The notes beneath the pieces are model-generated. The model was given only the letters and a program-made list of their open reading frames with translations, did no database searches and was not told where the DNA came from. The translations under genes were made by a program, and so were the position numbers. From positions 436,374 to 466,129 of the forward strand of contig JNVV01000036.1 in assembly GCA_000733355.1 (NCBI GenBank): a stretch of 29,756 nucleotides of DNA. Reading direction: 5' to 3'. Of the stretch, positions 11,901 to 18,408 are shown piece after piece. This DNA is from Falciphora oryzae. Lineage: Eukaryota; Ascomycota; Sordariomycetes; Magnaporthales; Magnaporthaceae. Each line of letters opens with the position of its first letter. Positions within the stretch are counted from its first letter, which is position 1.

Positions 11901-12672
11901 AAGTACTTCCATTACCCCTTTTTTTACCAACTACGGGTATTACCCAGCTTCCAATAATCCCCCTGTCCTAGGACGAGTACGCAATCCAGCAAGCTAACTT
12001 TACCGGCATTGGATGACCCGGGTGCACGAAGAAGCCAAACGGCACCTCGAGAAAGCCCGGGAACGGATGAAGCATTGGGCCGATAAAAAAAAAGGCCTTT
12101 CGCCGGTCCTTACCGAAGGACAGCTTGTTATACTAAACGCTTGGCACATAAAAACCCGTCGCCCTACCAAAAAATTCGATGCCAAAATGTTCGGGCCCTT
12201 TTAAATCTTTAAGGTTATCTTTCCCACGGCGGTACGGCTGGCTTTGCCTAAAGCCTGGAAGATCTATAACGTTTTCTACGTATCCCTCATCGAGCCCTAC
12301 CGCTTTGGCATTTAGGTACGATTTGACCTTGACCAGGTATTGTAAGAGGCCCTTTCGGTTGTAGGAGATTTCGTTGTAAAAAAGGTTATGGACTTTATGG
12401 ATATAGGAGGAAAGGTTCGTTACTTTGTCCGGTGGGAGGATTATTTACGCAAAAAGGATTGGACGTAGGAACCTTGGGAGCATTTCGATACCGACGGATC
12501 TAAGCAGCACGTTATTGCTTTTCATCGGCTTAACCCCGACAAGCTTAGGGACCCCCGCGTGCCACAAGACATAAGCACGGCCGCATCCTTTAAGCGGGCC
12601 TCGGAAGGTCTCGAGACGCGCCTTAGGAAGAGGAGGATAGTGTTACACGGAAGAACCCGTGGACCTAACTAG
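8951..12672 (+). pseudogene. Element B pol (protease, RT, RNase H, integrase, chromodomain), many stops
   Basis: Protease-like box VLLDGGSDTKVIS near 9043-9081. RT from about 9660: FAQKKDPFDFLRVVVDYRDVN, then INAPATF-stop-S, and the YxDD box as YLDN at 10111-10122 (second Asp lost). RNase H has FLRKMSPAEINYKIYNKELLA and YTDYRNLKYF. Integrase at 11320-12180 has WKTVAMDFITDLPLS, FDRDSRF and TERFN. A chromodomain sits near 12370-12485 (VKKVMDFMDIGGKVRYFVRW, then DWT-stop-EPWEHF). The frame never shifts over 3.7 kb; it ends at a TAG (12670-12672) 32 bp inside the 3' LTR. Confidence 0.9.
12622..12640 (+). promoter_or_regulatory. Polypurine tract of element B
   Basis: GGAAGAGGAGGATAG directly precedes the TGTTACACGG start of the 3' LTR. 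It would prime plus-strand synthesis and fixes the LTR start at 12641. Confidence 0.75.
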
Positions 12673-12935
12673 TCGGCATCACGAGTCGGCCTTACGAAGG
12701 GTCGAAAACCCGCATAGGCGGTCAACGGCCCTAAGGCCAAACGGTAAAGGTCGGAAGGCAGTGTGAATCATGTACTTGATACTTCGCACGGATTACAAAG
12801 GGTTTATATAAACCCTGCCATCTCCTATGTCCTTCACGAAAGATTCCTTCCTCCTCAAGCATCTCTTAAGCCCATAGAAAGATTATCTGCAATCGAGAGA
12901 TTCTTTCTCCAAGCCGTCTTTGACCCCTTGTTACA
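12641..12935 (+). repeat. 3' LTR of element B (295 bp)
   Basis: Starts TGTTACACGG and ends TTGTTACA. Its last 71 bp match 6161-6231. A related LTR family recurs at 28611-29109. A TATA-like TTTATATAAA lies near 12802-12811. Confidence 0.88.
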
Positions 12936-13310
12936 CCGACCCTTTGGGCCAGGCTTATTAACGAGCACCCGGAGCTTCGGGTTAGGTTTAGAAAACGCTA
13001 AAACGAGCACCTAATAAAGGGACAAAAACGCTCGTGATACCTTTATTTTAGCTCTCCTTTATTTACTACAGCCGGTGCCCTCCGGGCACCAACTGGGGGG
13101 TGTGTCGCAAAGGATCGAGGGGGTACCCCGGCTGTGCCGGCCGGGATTTGCATTACCACCCTTATTGGCGTCGCAGGTGCTTAACAAGCAGTTACAAAGC
13201 ACTCGGCGACGCCGAGAAGGGCTCTCCACTCCTACTGCGCACTCGTGTATAAAGACCCCGAGGGTGGTAGACCTTCAGGCGCTTTCTTATTAGTTCTTTA
13301 GAGGTAGAAA
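12936..13310. other. Hairpin-rich sequence of unknown origin
   Basis: No gene seen. It holds a perfect 7-bp stem with 3-nt loop (13074-13090, GGTGCCC/GGGCACC), a small hairpin at 13202-13216 (CTCGGC/GCCGAG) and an 8-bp inverted pair 13167-13174 with 13206-13213. A TATAAA near 13248 could belong to a remnant LTR, but I found no paired termini or target-site duplication. It separates element B from the broken transporter exon. Confidence 0.4.
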
Positions 13311-13628
13311 TTAAGACAATCCTTCTACTGCATACCCTCTACTTTGCAATACAGGTGTTGTTAGCAGTGGTTTTGTTGCTAGCCGCATCGGCCTAGAATC
13401 AAGCAGCAGATTGCACTTACGTATGGCAAACGTGGGCATGGCCAGAATCCCCGAAAACATCCCTTGGTTGTAGCCGTAGAGCACACCGCCGATGCAGGCA
13501 AAGGCCGCGATCCGCGCCGCCTTCCAGTTTTTGAGCAGCGCCCTGGCCCCGCTGGCCCCCATTAAGGCTTGCCGTCGCTGCAGTGCGGCATCGTAAAGGC
13601 TAGCACCGGTGTCGGGGGTGCCTCCCAT
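13311..13628 (-). pseudogene. MFS sugar transporter, first exon only
   Basis: ATG at 13626-13628 in a strong context (ACCATGGGAGG). The protein reads LMGASGARALLKNWKAARIA, then FACIGGVLYGYNQGMFSGIL, the hallmark first transmembrane helix of fungal hexose or quinate-type sugar porters. After AMPTFAI a canonical donor GTAAGTG begins (GT at 13419-13420), followed by a branch-like GCTAACAAC and possible acceptors, but no further transporter sequence appears downstream. About 70 of roughly 500 or more residues remain, so the gene is truncated. Loss was presumably by rearrangement near the transposons; 13300-13340 is the probable breakpoint. It could have supported uptake of sugars released by the nearby enzymes. 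Confidence 0.75.
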
Positions 13629-14219
13629 GGTGTCGAGGCCTTGTCAAGTGGGAGTTCTAACGTGCTCAGGGTCTCGGTTCGATAGATATCCGTATGTCAC
13701 TGGACAGGACAGCGAGCTAAAAACGAGTAGCTGGGCGACAAGAGGCTTTGAAGTGTATATCTACCCAGCTCCGGGGAGGCTTGGCAGTGCGGAGCCCCCA
13801 GGATCACGCGGCATCGGCACGGCGGAACATGTAAGTGTCCCTCGCGTGAGGCGCTCGGCGCCAAGCGGCCCCCGGTGGCCGGGGCTGGACCAAGCTTGCC
13901 GCGCCGGCATCAACCCGGCCTTATTCGGCACATGCGCCAATCAAGTCACCTGTGATCTTCCTTGTGCGGGTGCAAGATCCGGCCAGACTTTGGATTCGGC
14001 AGACTGGCCCCTGTGGTGGCGTTGACAATCGGGCAGACACGTTTATCGGTCCGCTTGACCAACTTCCGACTTGTCACACCGCCGTACTGCGATACGCACC
14101 CCAAGCCGCCGCCAATCCACCCTTGTAACATTTATAAATGGGGCCGGCCGCTAAAAGAGGAGGTTACGGCTAAAATCTACGTTGGGTTTTCCTTTTCCTC
14201 CTTATCCTGGCTACGTATT
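13629..14219. other. Intergenic DNA between broken transporter and nuclease-like gene
   Basis: No gene that I can support. It would contain the promoter of the minus-strand transporter remnant and the 3' flank of the minus-strand nuclease-like gene. CCGGGG at about 13774 fits the CreA carbon-repressor consensus SYGGRG, but such hexamers are common. Confidence 0.4.
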
Positions 14220-15629
14220 TTAAATCGCCCCTAACAAAGCTGAAATGGTGGCCCGGAATTCCGTGTCCATCCACCGCGTCAACAAGCGAAGCACTGCGAG
14301 CAACCTGTATAATCCTAACAAGGTTTCAGTTTCGCCAATAGCCTTCTGCGCGGAAAATTGGTAGTACTCCCCGCGATCACAAACAAACGAAAGCCCCCAG
14401 CTGTGACCTACGACCACGATGACAGGCATAGCCGAAGGTATGCTGGCCGCTCCATTGGCAGTTCTAGCTCGCAAAGCTTCCATCCGCCGGAGCCAGGCGA
14501 CCGCCCATAGCGACAACTGCACTCGCGCCGTCTCGATGCTCGCGCTTTCGGACTTGGTCTCGATGCTCACGCCAATGGGCTGTTCGAGGAGCGGGCCGTA
14601 GGCGCTGTGGTTGATGGGCTGCACCACGCCAGGGGTGTCGAACACGGCTTTTTCTATTAGCGCCTGCAAGGGAGTCGAAGCAATGTTGAGAACGAGAGCA
14701 AAGTCGACCATTTTAGTCCCAGCGACTGGGGTGTCAGTTTCCCTGCCAAAGGACGTGGACGCTTCCGATACCGACCTGGCGGAGGAAGAGGCGGAGGCGG
14801 ATGAAGGAGCTGCTGTCGTGGTTGAGCGCATGGGCGGAAGCCATTCGGCAGATATCGCCGCCGTCGTCACCAAGAGGCGTTTGACGCCGAAGCCCCGAGT
14901 GGCGAGCTTTAGCATGGGCCCGTGGACGTCCAGGTTCCAGGCCGCCTCGGATGCTCCCGACCCTTGGACGTCGGCCGCTTGAGCCTGTATGTCCAGCAGC
15001 TCCTGCAGCTCCCTCTCCGCGGACGCGACTCCGTCCGGCTCAGGCACCGCCGGAGCGAAGAAGGAGTCGGGCCATGCTGGCTCGAAGGTGTCCTGCATTT
15101 TGGAAACGGCTTCGCGTGCTTCGGCGGGAAAGATGGCGGTGTTTAGGCTCACGACGTGGTTGATGCGGGCTAGCAAAGCGGAAAGGTCGGGAGGCAGGGC
15201 GCGCGTGGCTTCGGAAAGCGACGCCGGGCGAACTGGCTTGGCTAGCATTTTGAAGTCGACCATACGCCTAATCGGGCTCGTGGACCGTTTCGCGCAGGAC
15301 GGGCGGGGTCGCAGTGGCATTGAAGACGACATTTGGAGGAGGCCCATGCGCTGGGGCAACGGGTTCGCGTTTTGTGCCGCCGAAGTGTCGTTGTTGTCGT
15401 CGAGGCGCCGCCGTTTCGGGGAGGCTGACCTCGAGGTCGATTCGGGAGGTGTGTCGGGCATATCGGCGCAGGACAGCGTTTGGGCGGGCGGGTTTAACTT
15501 GAGGTCGCAATCGTCGCAGTCGTCGAGCCACGAATGGATGCGGCACTTGGCCGAGGGCCGGCAGAATTGGCAATCCATAGCGAGCAGCAGGACATTTATC
15601 GCCGCCGCCCAAGGTTGGGAGCTATGCAT
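14220..15629 (-). CDS. Fungal PD-(D/E)XK nuclease-like domain protein
   Basis: A 469-residue intron-free ORF. The N-terminus is a Cys-rich segment and HSWLDDC, then a disordered Ser/Pro region with a basic patch SPKRRR (about 70). The C-terminal domain carries KMVDFALVL (Asp309) and GVSIETKS (Glu357, Lys359), the D-(X)n-E-X-K signature of PD-(D/E)XK folds. It is followed by LSLWAVAWLRR, IVVVGHSWGLSFVCDRGEYY and a helical end, the layout of a fungal family annotated as PD-(D/E)XK nuclease-like. That family is common in accessory regions; its substrate is not known to me. The start may instead be Met18 (15578), which sits just before the Cys/Trp segment. All core residues are present, so it may be active. 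Next to transposons, but with ordinary GC-rich codon use. Confidence 0.75.
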   Translation of the reverse strand: MHSSQPWAAAINVLLLAMDCQFCRPSAKCRIHSWLDDCDDCDLKLNPPAQTLSCADMPDTPPESTSRSASPKRRRLDDNNDTSAAQNANPLPQRMGLLQMSSSMPLRPRPSCAKRSTSPIRRMVDFKMLAKPVRPASLSEATRALPPDLSALLARINHVVSLNTAIFPAEAREAVSKMQDTFEPAWPDSFFAPAVPEPDGVASAERELQELLDIQAQAADVQGSGASEAAWNLDVHGPMLKLATRGFGVKRLLVTTAAISAEWLPPMRSTTTAAPSSASASSSARSVSEASTSFGRETDTPVAGTKMVDFALVLNIASTPLQALIEKAVFDTPGVVQPINHSAYGPLLEQPIGVSIETKSESASIETARVQLSLWAVAWLRRMEALRARTANGAASIPSAMPVIVVVGHSWGLSFVCDRGEYYQFSAQKAIGETETLLGLYRLLAVLRLLTRWMDTEFRATISALLGAI

Positions 15630-15975
15630 GCTCCGTCGTGGAGGGTGGCCAGCGTAACGCGGTCGCGGTCACCAGATGCGCGAGGGAGCGCGGGGGGACC
15701 TATAATTTTAATGGGCCAGCAAGCAGCTGTTGCATGCGGTGCAGGAATTGATTAGTCAAGTGCACGGACGTGTTGGGCAGGACGCGCTGCAGGCAAAATA
15801 TGCGGGGAATCTGTCCCAGCGGGCATGGAGCATCATCAATCAGACAGATCAATCAATCAATCCAATCAGATCAATTCATTCTCGTTACGCTGTGCAACAG
15901 CAGCCGGATCCGCGCAAAGGTTTGCAGCCTGGCCCGTGCTCGTGGCGGGACACAATCGGTTTGAAGATCTAGAAT
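15630..15975. other. Upstream region of the nuclease-like gene
   Basis: No gene seen. It contains a short run of ATCA/ATCAATCA units near 15838-15880, low-complexity DNA in the likely promoter of the minus-strand gene. Confidence 0.4.
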
Positions 15976-15993
15976 GAAAAGGAATAGACATAA
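15976..15993 (+). repeat. Lone copy of the 18-bp array unit
   Basis: GAAAAGGAATAGACATAA, the same unit that is tandemly repeated at 16600-16705. It lies outside the left arm of the large inverted repeat, so the inverted repeat is bracketed by direct copies of this unit. Confidence 0.85.
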
Positions 15994-16026
15994 CTATATA
16001 GATTTATTTACCCTTTTCGACTTCTA

Positions 16027-16468
16027 TAACGTGGTTCACAAGCGAGCGGCACACCCAAGCGAGCGGCACACTTCAAAATCCCATATTAAACACGGTTTTT
16101 TTAACTCCTTATAACTCCACCAATTTTGAACCAAATTCAATGCAATTTTATATGCCATTTTATAATAATGTAATCGAATTATTGTAATTATCTTAGATTT
16201 TTTAACGCTAAACTGAATACGGTATTAAAAAACACGCTAATTTAATCCCTGCAAAAAGGTCTTTTGTTAATACCGTATTCAGTTTAGCGTTAAAAAATCT
16301 AAAATAATTACAATAATTCGATTACATTATTATAAAATGGCATATAAAATTGCATTGAATTTGGTTCAAAATTGGTGGAGTTATAAGGAGTTAAAAAAAC
16401 CGTGTTTAATATGGGATTTTGAAGTGTGCCGCTCGCTTGGGTGTGCCGCTCGCTTGTGAACCACGTTA
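16027..16468. repeat. 202-bp near-perfect inverted repeat with 38-bp loop
   Basis: Left arm 16027-16228 and right arm 16267-16468 are reverse complements with a single mismatch (16192 against 16303) and no indels; the loop is 16229-16266. The arms are AT-rich apart from their outer ends, where AAGCGAGCGGCACAC occurs twice in each arm. A transcript would fold into a long hairpin. It could be a foldback element, an insertion inverted on itself, or an assembly fault. The arms show no RIP-like divergence. Confidence 0.92.
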
Positions 16469-16718
16469 AGCCATAGGGAGTATCTGCTAATCCAGGTAAT
16501 ATTGGGATAAAATCCGTGCCTCCGGTGTTATAACCGTTTAATAAGGTCGGGTAAAAAGGTCCCGTCGAGCTACTAGCGAATCCTCTTCGTGTGCATGAAG
16601 GAATAGACATAAGAAAAGGAATAGACATAAGAAAAGGAATAGACATAAGAAAAGGAATAGACATAAGAAAAGGAATAGACATAAGAAAAGGAATAGACGT
16701 AAGATTTCGTTCAGCCAC
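16308..16718 (-). CDS. Unrecognised ORF with hexapeptide repeat, ending inside inverted repeat
   Basis: 136 residues. The N-terminus is MAERNLTSIPFL followed by repeats of MSIPFL encoded by the 18-bp array (hydrophobic, possibly membrane-seeking). Then comes GFASSSTGPFYPTLLNGY and a Gly/Asn/Pro-rich part, and finally, inside the AT-rich arm, NSMQFYMPFYNNVIELL and a stop. The C-terminal half looks protein-like in composition but I do not recognise it. It may be a fragment of a foreign coding sequence (virus-, plasmid- or organelle-derived) joined to the array by chance. Expression is unproven. Confidence 0.3.
   Translation of the reverse strand: MAERNLTSIPFLMSIPFLMSIPFLMSIPFLMSIPFLMSIPSCTRRGFASSSTGPFYPTLLNGYNTGGTDFIPILPGLADTPYGLTWFTSERHTQASGTLQNPILNTVFLTPYNSTNFEPNSMQFYMPFYNNVIELL
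16600..16705 (+). repeat. 18-bp tandem array, five full units plus a partial
   Basis: Unit GGAATAGACATAAGAAAA repeated at 16600, 16618, 16636, 16654 and 16672, with a partial sixth unit (16690-16705, A to G change). The full units are identical, which implies recent expansion. On the minus strand the unit encodes MSIPFL. Confidence 0.95.
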
Positions 16719-16719
16719 T

Positions 16720-17360
16720 TCATCGAGCCTGGCAAGCGCACCTTTGCTGTAAACATGCTGACGCGCAGCAGAACCTAGCCAATCATGAGGCCGCTGTCAC
16801 TCCAGGAGGAAGCCTCGGTGGCAGTGCCTCACCATCAGCGGGTGGCCAACAACAGTACCTCAACCCCGCTAGGCTACGAGACAGACGGTGTCCGGAAGCC
16901 CAACCTAGATTGCTCCAGCCTTCCGGGTTCAATCCTCCTTTCCGGGCATATGTTCCATCGAGCGCGGTCGGAAGCTGCCATGGAGTGAAAAGTGGTGCTG
17001 GTCAAGATCGACTTGATGATGAACGAGCACGTGTAGAACTCTACCGGGTTCCAGACGGCCGCGATCTTCCAGCCGCGGCGCCTGAGTTTCCGTTCCTCAT
17101 GTGGAAGGCCATGGTCGCGACGATTGGCGGAGAAACATCCGGCAGTTCCACCCCGTGCGGGGGAGATCCATCGACGAGGTGGCATCGCTGTGCAGAACAG
17201 GAAGGCCAAGGGGCAGCGGTTCGATCCGTGACATTCCAAGCGCGCCAACAGAACTGGGCTGCGGTGGCAAGCTTCGTTTACGTCGAGGCTCAATGTGACC
17301 TTGGGCGATGTTTGCATATAGGGCATGTAACCTGTTCGTTGCGGCGTGCTTGACAGCTGC
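16720..17360. other. Intergenic DNA upstream of the acetylesterase gene
   Basis: Several open frames on both strands, none with motifs or context that I can support as a gene. It probably holds the distal promoter of the plus-strand acetylesterase gene. GCGGGG near 17156 fits the CreA consensus SYGGRG (weak evidence). Confidence 0.4.
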
Positions 17361-17367
17361 CATCTGC

Positions 17368-17373
17368 TATAAA
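17368..17373 (+). promoter_or_regulatory. TATA box of the acetylesterase gene
   Basis: TATAAA 88 bp upstream of the ATG at 17461, a normal distance for a fungal core promoter with a short leader. Confidence 0.55.
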
Positions 17374-17460
17374 TGCTCGACCTGTGTGCTCGACGAGCGA
17401 AATGCAAGCCGCCGGTGTGTCCGCACCAGCCCTCAACACCATCGTCCGCAAGCGCAAAAC

Positions 17461-18282
17461 ATGAAACCTGCCTTCTTGTCCACGGCCCTCGCCCTCGGGT
17501 GGTCCCTTGGCGCGTCCGCCCTGCCGACGATCCACGAGGCAGCCGCCGCGGACGCGCTCGAGCCCCGGCAAGCCCCCCGCATCTTCCTCTGCGGCGACAG
17601 CACCATGGCCCGCAACACGGGCGGCGTCATCGACGGCTGGGGCAACCACCTGGCCAAGTACGTGACGGCCACGGTCGAGAACCGGGCCATCGGCGGGCGC
17701 TCGGCGCGCTCCTTTTGGAACGAGGGCCGCTTCCAGGAGGTGGCCAACCAGGCGCGGGCGGGTGACGTCGTCGTCATCGAGTTTGGCCACAACGACGGCG
17801 GCTCGCCCCGGTCCAACGACAACGGCCGCTCGGCCTGCCCGGGCACCGGCACCGAGACGTGCACCTCGGACAGGACGGGCGAGGTCGTCTACACGTTCAA
17901 CTTCTACGTCATCCAAGCTGCCCGGCTCATGCTCAACAAGGGCGCCACCGTCGTCCTCAGCGCCCAGACGCCCCGCAACCAGTGGGAGGGCGGCACGTAC
18001 AACGGCGAGCCGAGCCGCTTCATCGACTACATGAGCAGGGCGCACCGTACCCTAGCCGACTCGCGCGTCACCTACGTCGACCACCACCGGGCCGTCAGCA
18101 ACATGTACCGCAAGATGGGCAGCGGGCCCGTCAACGCCCTGTACCCGCAAGACCGGACGCACACAGGCCCACGAGGTGCTGACCTCTCGGCGCAGGCCTT
18201 TGTGCAGGCCGTCTACCAGCGGATGAACGGGGAGACGAGCCTGTCGCGTTTCGTCAGAACGCCAGTCAACATTGTGTATTAG
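17461..18282 (+). CDS. Secreted rhamnogalacturonan acetylesterase (CE12, SGNH fold)
   Basis: 273 residues, no intron. The N-terminus MKPAFLSTALALGWSLGASA is a signal peptide, with a possible pro-segment ending near PRQAP (39). SGNH blocks: GDSTMA (nucleophile Ser47), ENRAIGGRS (oxyanion Gly about 79), EFGHND (Asn111) and DRTH (Asp231, His234). The spacing matches Aspergillus rhamnogalacturonan acetylesterase closely, and Cys126/Cys134 match its disulfide. It would remove acetyl groups from galacturonate of rhamnogalacturonan I outside the cell, opening the backbone to lyases and hydrolases. An in-frame ATG-less extension exists upstream, but the TATA box at 17368 and the signal peptide favour this start. 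Convergent with the GH43-like gene. CE12 also includes xylan-active esterases, so substrate is inferred. Confidence 0.92.
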   Translation: MKPAFLSTALALGWSLGASALPTIHEAAAADALEPRQAPRIFLCGDSTMARNTGGVIDGWGNHLAKYVTATVENRAIGGRSARSFWNEGRFQEVANQARAGDVVVIEFGHNDGGSPRSNDNGRSACPGTGTETCTSDRTGEVVYTFNFYVIQAARLMLNKGATVVLSAQTPRNQWEGGTYNGEPSRFIDYMSRAHRTLADSRVTYVDHHRAVSNMYRKMGSGPVNALYPQDRTHTGPRGADLSAQAFVQAVYQRMNGETSLSRFVRTPVNIVY

Positions 18283-18402
18283 GTCCATGTCGGGATTCGC
18301 TGCGGACCGGGCTGGGGCCGTGTGTTTGACGTGGGGGAGTGTCGTTGCGGCTGCTGTATATAGATACCAAGCCCACATGTACAAAAAGCACGAGCGGTCT
18401 CA

Positions 18403-18408
18403 AATAAA
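18403..18408 (+). terminator. Candidate polyadenylation signal of the acetylesterase gene
   Basis: AATAAA about 120 bp after the stop codon. Fungal signals are loose, so this is only a candidate. Confidence 0.35.

Larger units (their letters stand above)
6161..12935 (+). mobile_element. RIP-degraded Ty3/gypsy element (element B) with split 5' LTR
   Basis: Plus-strand gypsy element. The last 71 bp of the 5' LTR is at 6161-6231 and a full 3' LTR at 12641-12935, with gag-pol between. Gag, zinc knuckle, protease, RT, RNase H, integrase and chromodomain all lie in one frame (codon starts equal to 1 modulo 3) from about 6600 to 12672. At least 30 TAG/TAA codons occur after 9112 alone, mostly where Gln or Trp is expected. 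The left part of the 5' LTR was displaced by insertion of element A and lies outside the window. Confidence 0.92.

Noticed and set aside
13660..13700. tRNA B-box-like GGTTCGAT
   Set aside because: No matching A box or cloverleaf arms around it.
14989..15657. 222-residue plus-strand ORF opposite the nuclease-like gene
   Set aside because: No domain; the minus strand carries the conserved nuclease signature.
16874..17407. 177-residue minus-strand ORF with a hydrophobic stretch
   Set aside because: No motif, weak start, overlaps the promoter and TATA box of the well-supported acetylesterase gene on the other strand.
17290..18045. 251-residue minus-strand ORF opposite the acetylesterase gene
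   Set aside because: Antisense of a GC-rich coding region; composition (Ala/Arg/Val/Gly) is typical of a shadow frame.
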